This document shows positions 1-9,403 of a DNA stretch of 38,085 nt, piece after piece. Origin of the DNA: DATAEU01 sp046735355 (GTDB lineage: Bacteria > Actinomycetota > UBA4738 > HRBIN12); contig JBKPTC010000136.1 of NCBI GenBank assembly GCA_046735355.1, positions 1 to 38,085 on the forward strand. The letters run 5' to 3'. Under the pieces are notes generated by a model that saw nothing but the letters and a program-made list of their open reading frames with translations, ran no database searches and had not been told where the DNA came from. Position 1 is the stretch's first letter. Every line of letters begins with the position of its first letter. Made by a program: the position numbers and the translations under genes.

Positions 1-1
1 C

Positions 2-175
2 GTCAGATGGGAGCGTTCGATGCGCGCGCTGGCCGACGCCGGGTTCGACGCGTTCGTCGAGGCCGGACCCGGTCAGGTGCTGTCGAAGATCGTCAGGCGC
101 GACGTTCCCGGCGTCCGCGCCGTCGCGATCGGGTCGCCCGAGGACGCCGCCGCGTTCGCCCGATCGATTCCGTGA
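2..175 (+). CDS. fabD: malonyl-CoA:ACP transacylase, C-terminal end only
   Basis: Last 57 codons of a gene whose start lies left of the window. The readable tail runs VRWERSMRALADAGFDAFVE and continues with GPGQVLSKIVRR, the usual C-terminal part of FabD, which moves malonyl from CoA to acyl carrier protein. The catalytic Ser and His lie outside the window, so activity cannot be judged here. The call rests on this tail plus position: it is the first gene before fabH, fabG, acpP and fabF on the same strand, the standard actinobacterial order. It ends in TGA, 64 bases before fabH. Confidence 0.85.
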   Translation, partial: VRWERSMRALADAGFDAFVEAGPGQVLSKIVRRDVPGVRAVAIGSPEDAAAFARSIP

Positions 176-197
176 GGCGGGCCGCGCACGAGGACGA

Positions 198-203
198 TAT
201 CCT
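198..203 (+). promoter_or_regulatory. possible -10 box before fabH
   Basis: TATCCT in the 64-base gap between fabD and fabH, inside a small inverted repeat (GAGGA/TCCTC). It fits the TANNNT pattern seen across this window, but would leave a leader of about 30 bases without an obvious ribosome site. It may give fabH a second promoter besides read-through from fabD. Weak evidence. Confidence 0.3.
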
Positions 204-239
204 CGGCTGCATGCCAACCCTCCCGACGCGAGCCGCGCC

Positions 240-1247
240 GTGACCACGCAGCGCCGAGCCACCGTCGCGGGCGTCGGCTCGTGCCTTCCCGAGCGCGTGG
301 TTCCGAACGCCGAGTTCGAGGCGTTCGTCGAGACGAGCGATGAATGGATCCGCGAACGGACCGGCATCGCCGAGCGGCACTTCGCCGCCGAGGGGCAGGT
401 GACGTCCGACCTCGCGACCGAGGCGGCCCGCCGGGCGCTCGACTCGGCCGGCGTGGCGCCCGAGCAGCTCGACCTCATCGTGTGCGCGACGCTTTCGCCG
501 GACACGCCGATCCCGGCGACGGCGGTGTGGGTTCAGCGCAAGCTCGGCCTCGGGTGTCCCGCGTTTGACGTGAACGCGGCGTGCGCCGGCTTCTCGTACG
601 CGTTTTCCACGGGCACCGCGTTCGTCGAGTCCGGAGCCGCCGACACGGTGCTCGTCCTCGGCGCCGAGGTGCTCTCGCGGGTGCTCGACATGACCGACCG
701 GAGCACGTGCGTGCTGTTCGGCGATGGCGCCGGCGCCGTGGTGCTCCGACCGTCGGACGAGCCCGGGGTGATTGGGTCGACGCTCGGCGCGGACGGACGC
801 GCGACCGACATCCTCATCATCCCGGCGGGCGGTACGGCCCGGCCGGCGAGCCACGAGACGGTCGACGCGCGCGACCACTCGATCCGGATGCCGGCCGGAC
901 GGGAGGTCTTCAAGCGGGCCGTCGTCGAGATGTCGAACGCCTGCCGAAGCCTCCTCGAGAAGTCCGGCTACACCTCGGACGACGTCGACGTCCTGATCCC
1001 CCACCAGGCCAACGCGCGGATCATGATCGCGGTCGCCGAGCGGCTCGGCATCCCGATGGAGCGCGCGGTCGTCGACGTCGCCGAGGTCGGAAACACCTCG
1101 GCCGCCTCCATCCCCATCGCGCTCGACCGCGCGTGGCGCGGCGGGCGCGTCCGTCCCGGCTCGCTCGTGCTCCTCACGTCGTTCGGCGCCGGGCTGGCGT
1201 GGGGCGCCAACCTGATCCGATGGAACGCGGTGGACCCGGCCTCGTGA
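240..1247 (+). CDS. fabH: 3-oxoacyl-ACP synthase III
   Basis: Condenses an acyl-CoA starter with malonyl-ACP to begin fatty-acid synthesis; cytoplasmic. The protein has 335 residues, normal for KAS III. The catalytic triad is visible: Cys115 in NAACAGFSY, His255 in IPHQANAR and Asn285 in VGNTSAAS. The start is GTG at 240, giving the usual N-terminus (TVAGVGSCLPERVV, glycine turn near residue 11). No closer upstream start is needed. The stop TGA overlaps the GTG start of fabG (GTGA), so the two are probably translationally coupled. The starter acyl-CoA (acetyl or branched) cannot be told from sequence by eye. Confidence 0.95.
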   Translation: MTTQRRATVAGVGSCLPERVVPNAEFEAFVETSDEWIRERTGIAERHFAAEGQVTSDLATEAARRALDSAGVAPEQLDLIVCATLSPDTPIPATAVWVQRKLGLGCPAFDVNAACAGFSYAFSTGTAFVESGAADTVLVLGAEVLSRVLDMTDRSTCVLFGDGAGAVVLRPSDEPGVIGSTLGADGRATDILIIPAGGTARPASHETVDARDHSIRMPAGREVFKRAVVEMSNACRSLLEKSGYTSDDVDVLIPHQANARIMIAVAERLGIPMERAVVDVAEVGNTSAASIPIALDRAWRGGRVRPGSLVLLTSFGAGLAWGANLIRWNAVDPAS

Positions 1248-1975
1248 AGACCGCCGTCGTGACGGGCGCGACGCGTGGCATCGGCCGCGCATGCGCGGAG
1301 GCGCTGGCCGACGCCGGATGGTCGGTCGGCATCGGGTACCGGACGAGCGACACGGACGCCAAGGAGACGCTCGAGGCGATCGAGGCCGCCGGCGGCACCG
1401 GGACCACCGTCCGGCTCGACACGCTCGACGAGGCGTCCATCGTCGAGGCGTTCAAGCAGGTGAGCGAGACGCTCGGCTCGGTCACCGGCCTGGTGAACAA
1501 CGCCGGATACTCGAAGGACGGGCTCGTGCTCAGGTATCCGATGGACGCGTACGAGCTCACGATGGACACGAACGTGCGCGGATCGTTCCTCTGCACGCGC
1601 GAGGCGCTGAAGACGATGCTGCGCGCGAAGTGGGGACGGATCGTGAACCTGTCGTCGGCCGTCGCGCTGCACGGCAACGCGGGGCAGACCGTGTACGCGG
1701 CATCGAAATCCGCGATCGTCGGCGTGACCAAGTCGCTCGCACGCGAGGTCGGACCCAAGGGCATCACCGTGAACGCGATCTGCCCCGGCCTCGTCGACAC
1801 CGAGATGACATCGCACCTCACCGAGCAGGCGCGCGCGTACTACCTCGACCAGACCCCCCTCGGGCGGACGGCGACGCTCCAAGAGGTGTCTGCCGTCGTG
1901 CGGTTCTTGATGTCGGACGAGGCGTCGTACGTGAACGGCGCGGTGATCCCGGTGGACGGAGGCCTCACCGCGTAG
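1244..1975 (+). CDS. fabG: 3-oxoacyl-ACP reductase
   Basis: Short-chain dehydrogenase of 243 residues that reduces 3-oxoacyl-ACP with NADPH in the elongation cycle. Visible motifs: the cofactor loop TGATRGIG at residues 7-14, NNAG at 85-88, Ser138 in VNLSSAV, and the Tyr151-xxx-Lys155 catalytic pair (YAASK), then the PG motif in NAICPGLVDTEM. The frame is open far upstream inside fabH. I chose GTG at 1244 because it overlaps the fabH stop by four bases and starts directly at the Rossmann strand (VKTAVVTG). FabG belongs to a large family, but its place between fabH and acpP makes the assignment firm. Confidence 0.93.
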   Translation: MKTAVVTGATRGIGRACAEALADAGWSVGIGYRTSDTDAKETLEAIEAAGGTGTTVRLDTLDEASIVEAFKQVSETLGSVTGLVNNAGYSKDGLVLRYPMDAYELTMDTNVRGSFLCTREALKTMLRAKWGRIVNLSSAVALHGNAGQTVYAASKSAIVGVTKSLAREVGPKGITVNAICPGLVDTEMTSHLTEQARAYYLDQTPLGRTATLQEVSAVVRFLMSDEASYVNGAVIPVDGGLTA

Positions 1976-1996
1976 TCGAGCCGCTCCGCGGCCCCA

Positions 1997-2002
1997 TACA
2001 TT
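1997..2002 (+). promoter_or_regulatory. possible -10 box for acpP-fabF
   Basis: TACATT in the 77-base gap between fabG and acpP, the only sizeable gap in the operon. It is followed by a leader of about 45 bases that holds a strong ribosome site (AGGAGGA). ACP is needed in large amounts, so a separate promoter here is reasonable, but no clear -35 is seen. Confidence 0.35.
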
Positions 2003-2052
2003 GGGGCGGGGCGGGAACGGGGAAACCCGTGGGGAACGGATAGGAGGAACGG

Positions 2053-2301
2053 ATGGCAGACAGGTCGGAGATCGAGGCGCGGGTCCGGAAGGTCCTCGCC
2101 GAGCAGCTCGCCGTGGACGAGGCGCAGGTCGTTCCCGACGCGCGGTTCGCCGAGGATCTGAACGCGGACTCCCTCGACCTCGTCGAGGCCGTCCTGGCCC
2201 TCGAGGAGGAGTGGAACATCGAGATCCCCGAGGAAGAGATGGACGGCGTCAAGACCGTCGGCCAGGCCGTCGAGCTGGTGGCGCAGAAGCTTGGCATCTG
2301 A
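2053..2301 (+). CDS. acpP: acyl carrier protein
   Basis: Acidic 82-residue carrier of growing acyl chains. Ser40 in the motif NADSLDLVE is the attachment site for 4'-phosphopantetheine, and the following helix II (VEAVLALEEEW, then IEIPEEEMDGVKTV) is typical. The ATG is preceded by AGGAGGA at a spacing of 7, one of the best ribosome sites in the window, in keeping with high expression. The end overlaps the TTG start of fabF by 11 bases. Confidence 0.96.
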   Translation: MADRSEIEARVRKVLAEQLAVDEAQVVPDARFAEDLNADSLDLVEAVLALEEEWNIEIPEEEMDGVKTVGQAVELVAQKLGI

Positions 2302-3529
2302 TCGGACCGTCGTCGTCACGGGCATCGGCCCGGTCACGCCGATCGGGATCGGCGTCGAGGAGTTCTGGACGGCCGCGACCAGCGGGCGCAACGGCATCGC
2401 GCCGATCTCCCGGTTCGAGACGGCCGATCTACCGGTCACACTGTCGGGTGAGGTCCGGAACTTCGACGTGTCGCGGTGGCTGGACGTCAAGGAGGCGCGG
2501 CGCACCGACCGCTTCTCGCATTACGCGGTCGCGGCGGCGGATCTCGCGTGGGAGGACGCCGGCAGGCCCGAGGTGCGGAGCGACCGCGGCAGCGTGGTGT
2601 TCGCGACCGGCATCGGCGGCATCGAGTGGCTGCTCAACCAGCACTCCGTCCTGCTCGAGAAGGGCCCCGGTCGCGTCTCGCCGTTCATGGTCCCCGCGCT
2701 GATGGCCAATGCGGCCGCGGGTCACATCGCGATGCGGATGGGGCTGACCGGCCCGAACTTCTGCACCGTGTCGGCGTGCGCATCCGGCGCCCACGCGGTC
2801 GGCGAGGGGTACCGGTTGATCCGCGACGGCTACGCCGATGTCGCGATCGTCGGCGGCTCCGAGGCCGCCACCCTGCCGCTCACCGTCGCCGCGTTCGCGC
2901 AGATGACCGCGCTGACGAAGAACGCGGACCCCGAGACCGCCAGCCGGCCGTTCGACGCCGACCGCGACGGGTTCGTGCTGTCGGAGGGCGCCTGCGCGCT
3001 GGTGCTCGAGACCGAAGAGCACGCGCGCGCGCGTGGCGCGCAGGTGTACGCGGCGGTCGCGGGCTACGGCGCGTCCGACGACGCGTTCCACATCACGGCG
3101 CCCGATCCGAAGGGCAGCGGGGCGGCGATCGCGATCCGCCGCGCGCTCGAGGACGCCGGCGTGGAGCCGTCGACCGTCGACTACGTGAACGCGCACGGAA
3201 CGTCGACGCAGCTGAACGACGCGTCCGAGACCAACGCGCTCAAGGCGGCGCTCGGCGACGAGATCGCGCACGAGGTCGCGATCTCGTCGACCAAGTCGAT
3301 GACGGGTCACATGCTCGGCGCCGCCGGCGCCGTCGAGTCGGCCATGTGCGCGCTCGCGATCGACCGCGGCGTGATCCCGCCGACGATCCACTACCGGACG
3401 CCCGATCCGGACTGCGATCTCGACTACGTACCGAACGAGGCGCGTGAGACCGACGTTCGGTTCGCGATCTCGAACTCGTTCGGCTTCGGCGGCCAGAACG
3501 CCGTCGTCGCGCTCCGCACGGCCGCCTAA
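2291..3529 (+). CDS. fabF: 3-oxoacyl-ACP synthase II
   Basis: Elongating ketosynthase of 412 residues. Catalytic Cys163 (VSACASGAH), His302 (NAHGTSTQLND), Lys335 (STKSMTGH) and His340 are all present, as in KAS II. The start is TTG at 2291 inside the end of acpP. It gives the expected N-terminus (DRTVVVTGIGPVTPIG) and there is no ATG or GTG nearby in frame. A TTG start overlapping acpP by 11 bases implies coupled translation. The gene ends only 8 bases before the stop of the convergent serine hydrolase, leaving no room for a separate terminator. Confidence 0.95.
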   Translation: MASDRTVVVTGIGPVTPIGIGVEEFWTAATSGRNGIAPISRFETADLPVTLSGEVRNFDVSRWLDVKEARRTDRFSHYAVAAADLAWEDAGRPEVRSDRGSVVFATGIGGIEWLLNQHSVLLEKGPGRVSPFMVPALMANAAAGHIAMRMGLTGPNFCTVSACASGAHAVGEGYRLIRDGYADVAIVGGSEAATLPLTVAAFAQMTALTKNADPETASRPFDADRDGFVLSEGACALVLETEEHARARGAQVYAAVAGYGASDDAFHITAPDPKGSGAAIAIRRALEDAGVEPSTVDYVNAHGTSTQLNDASETNALKAALGDEIAHEVAISSTKSMTGHMLGAAGAVESAMCALAIDRGVIPPTIHYRTPDPDCDLDYVPNEARETDVRFAISNSFGFGGQNAVVALRTAA

Positions 3530-3537
3530 CCGACGCG

Positions 3538-5160
3538 TCAGTCTTCGAACGACCGGTAGTAGATCCCGCCGTTCAGCGTCAGCCGCGACGCCCGGCCGTC
3601 GACCACGTCGTCGAAGCGGATCCACTGCGGCTTCCACAGGTCCGCTCCCACGTGGAACGAGCCGTCCTCGACCGGAACGAGCTCGTCGAACACCTCCTCG
3701 ACGTCGTCGTTCCACTCGACCACCAGCCGGCCCTTGCGCAGCGCCACGCGGACCGTCGCGCCCCACGGGTTGGCGCGCCGGTACAGCCCCGGGAAGGCGG
3801 CCCACGCGGCCGGGTGCGCGGGGGGTTCGTCGCCGTTCCACGCGTCGTTCGTGAGCCAGTCGTCGCCGTGGACGAGCTCGGCGACGACACCGCGGTGGTC
3901 GCGGCCGAACCGGACGGGCCACCGGTCGAGCGTCTCGTCGTCCACCAGGAAGGTGTCGGCCACGTCCTCGATCCGCTCCAGCGGCGCGCGGCGGCCGCCC
4001 TCGACGAGGGCCAGCCCCTCGTCGGACCGCTCCACGGTCACCGATCGGTCGCCGGCTCGGTACGTTCCGACGTACTCGTTCGCGTTCGCGATCCGCTCGA
4101 GCGGCTGCGGCGGCGTCGCCGCGGGCGCGTCCCTTCCCGCGATCGCTTCCCGAACGGCCTCGAGCGCGAACCGGACCACCGGCCGGCGAGCCCCCGAGCC
4201 GTTCAGCAGCATGACGCAGCCGAGTCCGTCATCCGGTTCGGTTACGAGCAGCGCGGTGAACCCGAGCATGCCGCCGGAATGCCAGATCCGTCGCCGCCCG
4301 TCCTCCTCCCCGACCCACAGCCCGTAGGCGTATCGGAACGTCGGCCACTCGTCATCTGCCATCACCGGCTCGGTCAGGCGCGCGAACACCTCGCCGTCGA
4401 GCAGCGGCGCGCCGTTCGCGAGCAGCATCCGGGCGTACGCCGACATGTCGAGGACGTTCGAGACGATCGAGCCGTCGGCGGTGTTGAACGGCATCCACTC
4501 GGCGGGCACGAGCGGATGCGATACGCGTGGCGGGCGGTCGTCGAACAGCGTTCGATAGCCGGTCGCGGCGTCCGTCCGTGCGTCGTTGGTGATCGCCGCG
4601 GCGGTGGACGTCATCCCGAGCGGCTCGAGCACGCGCTCCCGTACCAGCGCGTCGATCCGAACGCGCGTGATCTCCTCGAGCACCAGGCCGAGGACCTTCC
4701 ATCCGTCGTTCGAGTACCAGAAGCGTTCGCCGGGCGGAAAGCCGACGCGTTGTTCGCGCAGGATGCCCACCGCGCCGAGCGCGCTCGGCGCCTCCTCCGA
4801 TCCGATGATCAGACCGGCCGAGTGCGTCATCAGGTGGTGCGGCGTGATCGGGCCGTAGGGCTCGGGAAGGCGGAGCCACGGAACGAGCTGGTTGACCGAC
4901 GCGGAGAGATCCAGCCGCCCCGCGCGCCATTCCTGGAGCGCGACGACGGCGGCGAACGACTTGCTGATCGAGCCGATCTGGAACCGCGTGTCCGGCCTGA
5001 CCGGCGCGCCGGACGCGGCGTCGGCGAACCCGCGGACGACGACGCCGAGCGTCTCGTCGCGGTCCGTCACGGCGAGCGCGGCGCCCGCGGCGTGCGTGAA
5101 CGGCAGGCGCTGCTCGAGGAACGCGCCGACGCGCTCGAACGCTTCCGACAGTCCCGGCAT
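3538..5160 (-). CDS. serine beta-lactamase-like hydrolase (class C/esterase family)
   Basis: 540 residues from the ATG at 5160. The three motifs of penicillin-binding-like serine hydrolases are visible: Ser64-I-S-Lys67 (GSISKSF), Tyr149-Ser-Asn151 (FWYSND) and His294-Ser-Gly296 (IWHSGG). The domain ends near residue 340. The remaining 200 residues look beta-rich, with the lipocalin-like character (EYVGTYRAGD, FPGLYRRA) often found behind such domains. There is no signal peptide, so it probably acts in the cytoplasm as an esterase or peptidase; the substrate is unknown. It starts 11 bases after the ndk stop and is the last gene of the valS-folC-ndk transcript. Calling it a true beta-lactamase would go beyond the evidence. 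Confidence 0.85.
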   Translation of the reverse strand: MPGLSEAFERVGAFLEQRLPFTHAAGAALAVTDRDETLGVVVRGFADAASGAPVRPDTRFQIGSISKSFAAVVALQEWRAGRLDLSASVNQLVPWLRLPEPYGPITPHHLMTHSAGLIIGSEEAPSALGAVGILREQRVGFPPGERFWYSNDGWKVLGLVLEEITRVRIDALVRERVLEPLGMTSTAAAITNDARTDAATGYRTLFDDRPPRVSHPLVPAEWMPFNTADGSIVSNVLDMSAYARMLLANGAPLLDGEVFARLTEPVMADDEWPTFRYAYGLWVGEEDGRRRIWHSGGMLGFTALLVTEPDDGLGCVMLLNGSGARRPVVRFALEAVREAIAGRDAPAATPPQPLERIANANEYVGTYRAGDRSVTVERSDEGLALVEGGRRAPLERIEDVADTFLVDDETLDRWPVRFGRDHRGVVAELVHGDDWLTNDAWNGDEPPAHPAAWAAFPGLYRRANPWGATVRVALRKGRLVVEWNDDVEEVFDELVPVEDGSFHVGADLWKPQWIRFDDVVDGRASRLTLNGGIYYRSFED

Positions 5161-5171
5161 CGGCGGACGGG

Positions 5172-5582
5172 TCAGGCCGGCGGGAAGAACAGAGGGAGCT
5201 CGCGGTCGGCGGACTCGGGCGAGTCGCTCCCGTGGACGATGTTCTCGGTGATGACCGTCGCGAAGTCGCCGCGGATCGTGCCGGGCGGCGCCGCGACCGG
5301 GTCGGTCGGACCCATCAGCGTCCGCCACACCTCGATCGCGCGCTCGCCGTCGACACGCGCAACGACGACCGATCCCGACGTGATGAAGTCGACGAGCTCG
5401 TCGAAGAACGGCTTCTCGGCGTGCTCGGCGTAGTGACGCTCGGCGAGCGACCGGTCGATCGTGAACATCCGCAACGCCCCGATCGACAGTCCCTTGGCCT
5501 CGACGCGGCGCAGGATCTCGCCAACCAATCGACGCCGAACACCGTCCGGCTTGACGATGAGCAGCGTCGACTGAACGGCCAT
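5172..5582 (-). CDS. ndk: nucleoside diphosphate kinase
   Basis: 136 residues, normal for the family. It transfers the terminal phosphate from ATP to other nucleoside diphosphates through a phosphohistidine. The active His117 stands in NIVHGSDS, and the N-terminus (QSTLLIVKPDGVRR) and SGSVVVARVDGE segment are typical. The ATG at 5582 lies two bases after the folC stop. A distal tail, DRELPLFFPPA, replaces the usual E-W-tyrosine ending of many bacterial Ndk; it is close to the ends seen in other actinobacterial Ndk. Confidence 0.95.
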   Translation of the reverse strand: MAVQSTLLIVKPDGVRRRLVGEILRRVEAKGLSIGALRMFTIDRSLAERHYAEHAEKPFFDELVDFITSGSVVVARVDGERAIEVWRTLMGPTDPVAAPPGTIRGDFATVITENIVHGSDSPESADRELPLFFPPA

Positions 5583-5584
5583 GG

Positions 5585-6868
5585 TCAGGGTTCCTCCAAC
5601 AGCGCCCGGCGGGCGTCCGCGACAGTATAGAGAGACCCCGTCACCAGGATGACGTCGCCTTGTTCGGCCTCGGCCCGCGCCGCGGCGATCGCGTCCGCGA
5701 CCGACGACACGACGACGGCGTCGGCGCCGGCCGAGGCGACCGCGGCGGCCGTGCGTTCGACGTCCGACGAACGCTCGCTCAGGTTGCGCGTGGCGAACAC
5801 GCGATCCGCGAGCGGTACGAGCGGCCCGACCACGCCGTCGACGTCCTTGTTCGCCGATACGGCGAGGACGAGGAACAGGCGGTCCCATGCGAACGCCTCG
5901 GGCAGCGCCGCCGCGAGCGCCTGCGCGCCCGCCGGGTTGTGGGCGCCGTCGAGGACGATCAGCGGCTGCCGTGAGATCACCTCGAGCCGCCCCGGCGACG
6001 AGGCCGAGCCGAGCGCGCCGCGAACGCCCCGGTGCGCGAGCTCGCGGCCGAACAGCGCCTCGACCGCCGTCACGGCCGCGCCGGCGTTGCGGGCGGCATG
6101 CTCGCCGAACAGCGGCAGGAACAGGTCGTCGTAGGTCGTTCTCGGCGTGCGGATCGCGAGCTGCTGCCCGCCGACGGCCTGCGCGCGCGCGACCACCTCG
6201 AAGTCGCGGCGCTCGAGCAGCAGCGACGCCTCGTACTCCTCGCAGCGCGCCCGGATCACGCGCATCGCGTCGTCCGTCTGCTCGCGCGAGACGACCGTCT
6301 TCCCGGGCTTGATGATGCCGGCCTTCTCGGTCGCGACCTGCTCGACCGTCGACCCGAGCTCGGGATGATCCAGCGCGATGGGGCACAGCACCGCGACGTC
6401 GCCCGCGACGAGGTTCGTCGCATCCCACGCACCGCCCATGCCGACCTCGAAGACGCCGAGCCCGACCGGCTTGTCGGCGAACCACAGATACGCCAGGGCC
6501 GTCAGCGCCTCGAAGTACGTCACGCGCTCGCCGCGCGCGTCGATCGTCTGCAGGTACGGCAGCAGATGCGCGTACTCCTCGGTGAACTCGTCCTCGCCGA
6601 TCGAACGGCCGCACACCTGGAACCGCTCGGTCACCGAGATCAGGTGCGGCGAGGTGTACAGACCCGTCGTCAACCCGTGCGCGCACGCGAGCGCCGTCGC
6701 GATCCGCGACGTCGTCGTCTTGCCGTTCGTTCCGGTGACGTGGATCGTCGGATACGCGAGCTCGGGGTCGTCGAGCAGCTCGGCCAGGGCGGTGATCCTC
6801 GACAGGTCCGGCAGCATGCGCTGCGGCTGCCGCGAATCGAGCTCGGCGAGCGCCTCCTCGAAGCGCAC
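5585..6868 (-). CDS. folC: folylpolyglutamate/dihydrofolate synthase
   Basis: 427-residue Mur-ligase-like enzyme that adds glutamate to folates (and may make dihydrofolate). The ATP loop VTGTNGKTTT lies at residues 44-53, later segments include FEVGMGGAWDATN and LDGAHNPAG, the third a classic FolC signature. The start is GTG at 6868, three bases after the valS stop; it gives the normal N-terminal extent (FEEALAELDSR). The valS-folC order is common in many bacteria. It is co-transcribed with valS and ndk. Confidence 0.94.
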   Translation of the reverse strand: MRFEEALAELDSRQPQRMLPDLSRITALAELLDDPELAYPTIHVTGTNGKTTTSRIATALACAHGLTTGLYTSPHLISVTERFQVCGRSIGEDEFTEEYAHLLPYLQTIDARGERVTYFEALTALAYLWFADKPVGLGVFEVGMGGAWDATNLVAGDVAVLCPIALDHPELGSTVEQVATEKAGIIKPGKTVVSREQTDDAMRVIRARCEEYEASLLLERRDFEVVARAQAVGGQQLAIRTPRTTYDDLFLPLFGEHAARNAGAAVTAVEALFGRELAHRGVRGALGSASSPGRLEVISRQPLIVLDGAHNPAGAQALAAALPEAFAWDRLFLVLAVSANKDVDGVVGPLVPLADRVFATRNLSERSSDVERTAAAVASAGADAVVVSSVADAIAAARAEAEQGDVILVTGSLYTVADARRALLEEP

Positions 6869-6871
6869 GCG

Positions 6872-9403
6872 TCAGTCCTCGAGCTCGACGTCCACCGAGA
6901 ACGTCTCCGATGGCTCCAGCTCGAGCTCGGCGACGTTGCCGGCCTGGACGACGTCCGCGTCGACGCGACCGAGGACCGCGATCCGCTCGGGGGTGTCGTG
7001 GACGGCGGCCCGGCGGACGCCGGTGCGCAGCGAGCGCTTCGCGAGCGCCTTGGCCTTCCGGATCTCGCCGAGCACCGCCGCGGCGACCTCGAGCTCGGCC
7101 GGGTCCCCGCCGCCGCGGAGCTCGTCGGGTGACGGCCATGCCGCGCGATGCACCGAGCCCTCGCGCCACCACGACCACACCTCCTCGGTGACGTACGGCA
7201 GGAACGGCGCGAACAGCCGCAACAACGCGTCGAGCGCGGTGCGGAGCGCGGTCACCGCCGACGAGGCGGCCTCGGGACCCCGTGACCCGTACGCTCGGCC
7301 CTTCACCAGCTCGAGGTAGTCATCGGTGAAGGACCAGAAGAACCGTTCGGTGACGTCGAGCGCGCGGCCGTGCTCGTACGCGCCGAAGGCGTCGGTGGCC
7401 TCGGCCACGACGTCGGCGAGCCGCGCGAGCATCGAGCGGTCGAGCGGCTGCGTCACCGGCCCGTCGGGCGCCTCGAGCGACAGCGCGAACCGCGACGCGT
7501 TGAGCACCTTGATCGCCAGGCGCCGGCCGATCTTGACCTGCTCGTCCTTGAACGCCGTGTCGACGCCGAGCCGCGCGCTCGCTGCCCAGTAGCGGATCGC
7601 GTCGGCCCCGTACTGCTCGAGCAGACCGATCGGCGTCAGGACGTTGCCCTTGGACTTGGACATCTTCTTGCGGTCGGGATCGAGCACCCAGCCGGAGATC
7701 GCCGCGTCGGTCCACGGAAGCGAGTCGTGCTCGAGGTGCGCGCGCAGCACGGTGTAGTACAGCCACGTGCGGATGATCTCGTGCGCCTGCGGGCGCAGGT
7801 CCATCGGGAACAGCTTCTCGAACAGGCCGTCGCCGCTCCCCCACCGCAGCGCGATGTGCGGGCTGAGCGAGGACGTCGCCCACGTGTCCATGACGTCCGG
7901 GTCGCCGACGAACCCGCCCGGCTTGCCGCGCGAGTCCTCATCGTATCCGGGCGGCGCGTCGGTCGACGGATCGATGGGCAGCGTGTCCTCGGCGGCGAGG
8001 ATCGGATGCTCGACGTCCTCGACGCCGTCCTCGTCGACCGGATACCAGACCGGGAACGGCACGCCGAAGAACCGCTGCCGGCTCATCGCCCAGTCCGAGT
8101 TCAGGCCCTCGACCCACGAGTCGAACCGCGCGCGCATGTGCGGCGGATGCCACCGGAGCTCGCGGCCGCGCTCGAGCAGCTGCGCTCGGAACTCGAGCTG
8201 CTTCACGTACCACTGGCGCGTCGAGACGATCTCGAGCGGACGCTCGCCGCGCTCGTAGAACTTGACGACGTGGCGCACGGGCTGCGGCTCGCCGACGAGG
8301 TCGCCCGCGGCCGCCAAGAGCTCGGCGATCCGTTTCCGCGCCCGCTTGGACGGCATCCCCGCGATCTCACCCTGCGCGGCGTTCGCGCCGGCCGCGTCGC
8401 GCGACGGCCAGCCGGGCTCGCCCCACCGCGGCGGCGCGATCGTCCCGTCGCGCTGCATCACGACCCGCGTCGGCAGCTTGAGCTCGCGCCACCACAGGAC
8501 GTCGGTGACGTCGCCGAACGTGCAGATCATCGCGGCGCCTGTCCCCTTCTCCGGATCGGCGAGCTCGTGCGCCACGACCGGCACCTCGGCACCGAACAAC
8601 GGCGTCACGACGGTCGAGCCGACGAGCGCTCGATACCGGTCGTCCGCCGGATTCACGACGAGCGCGACGCAGGCGGGGATCAGCTCGGGGCGCGACGTCT
8701 CGATCTCGACGCCCCCGTCGCCGCCGGCGCTCGCGAACCGGATGCGGTGGTACGCGCCGTCGATCTCGCGGTCCTCGATCTCGGCCTGCGCGACGGCGGT
8801 CCGGAAGTCGACGTCCCACATCGTCGGCGCGTCCGACTTGTAGGCCAGGCCACGCTGCACGAGGTGCAGGAACCCGCGCTGCGACACCGCCCGGGAGCGT
8901 TCGTCGATCGTCGTGTACAGCGTCGACCAATCCACGGACAGGGCGAGCGTGCGGTACAGCCGCTCGAACGCCTTCTCGTCCTCGGCCGTCAGCCGCTCGC
9001 ACAGCTCGATGAAGTTCGGCCGCGAGATCGGGACGGCGTCGCCGGACCGGTCGACCGTCTCGGCGTCGAACTCCGGGTCGTACGGCAGCGATGGATCGCA
9101 CCGCACCCCGTAGAAGTTCTGCACGCGGCGCTCGGTCGCCAGGCCGTTGTCGTCCCATCCGATCGGATAGAACGTCGTCTTGCCGGTCATGCGCTGGTAC
9201 CGCACGAGGACGTCGGTGTGCGTGTACGACATCACGTGTCCGACGTGGATCGACCCCGAGACGGTCGGCGGCGGCGTGTCGACGACGAACGTGCGCTCGC
9301 GCGGCTGCGACGGGTCGTACCGATAGGTGCCGTCGGCGTCCCACCGCTCGCCCCACTTGCGTTCGAGGCCGTCGAGCGACGGCTTCTCGGGGACGTTCGC
9401 CAT
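6872..9403 (-). CDS. valS: valyl-tRNA synthetase
   Basis: Class I synthetase of 843 residues that charges tRNA-Val. Nucleotide-binding motif HVGH lies at residues 53-56 and KMSKS at 580-584. Between them is the editing insertion, and the anticodon-binding helices follow. The sequence GLATERRVQNFYGVRCDPS marks the shorter ValRS type found in actinobacteria, without the long C-terminal coiled coil of the E. coli enzyme. The frame is open for another 954 codons upstream, but only as an antisense shadow of the cyclase gene. ATG 9403 is supported by the family N-terminus and by TAGACT ending 7 bases before it. No T-box-like leader can exist in that space. Confidence 0.96.
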   Translation of the reverse strand: MANVPEKPSLDGLERKWGERWDADGTYRYDPSQPRERTFVVDTPPPTVSGSIHVGHVMSYTHTDVLVRYQRMTGKTTFYPIGWDDNGLATERRVQNFYGVRCDPSLPYDPEFDAETVDRSGDAVPISRPNFIELCERLTAEDEKAFERLYRTLALSVDWSTLYTTIDERSRAVSQRGFLHLVQRGLAYKSDAPTMWDVDFRTAVAQAEIEDREIDGAYHRIRFASAGGDGGVEIETSRPELIPACVALVVNPADDRYRALVGSTVVTPLFGAEVPVVAHELADPEKGTGAAMICTFGDVTDVLWWRELKLPTRVVMQRDGTIAPPRWGEPGWPSRDAAGANAAQGEIAGMPSKRARKRIAELLAAAGDLVGEPQPVRHVVKFYERGERPLEIVSTRQWYVKQLEFRAQLLERGRELRWHPPHMRARFDSWVEGLNSDWAMSRQRFFGVPFPVWYPVDEDGVEDVEHPILAAEDTLPIDPSTDAPPGYDEDSRGKPGGFVGDPDVMDTWATSSLSPHIALRWGSGDGLFEKLFPMDLRPQAHEIIRTWLYYTVLRAHLEHDSLPWTDAAISGWVLDPDRKKMSKSKGNVLTPIGLLEQYGADAIRYWAASARLGVDTAFKDEQVKIGRRLAIKVLNASRFALSLEAPDGPVTQPLDRSMLARLADVVAEATDAFGAYEHGRALDVTERFFWSFTDDYLELVKGRAYGSRGPEAASSAVTALRTALDALLRLFAPFLPYVTEEVWSWWREGSVHRAAWPSPDELRGGGDPAELEVAAAVLGEIRKAKALAKRSLRTGVRRAAVHDTPERIAVLGRVDADVVQAGNVAELELEPSETFSVDVELED

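Noticed and set aside
3538..5160. Annotation as a beta-lactamase resistance gene
   Set aside because: SxxK, YxN and HxG are shared by many esterases and peptidases of this fold; there is no signal peptide, and the gene is part of a housekeeping operon.
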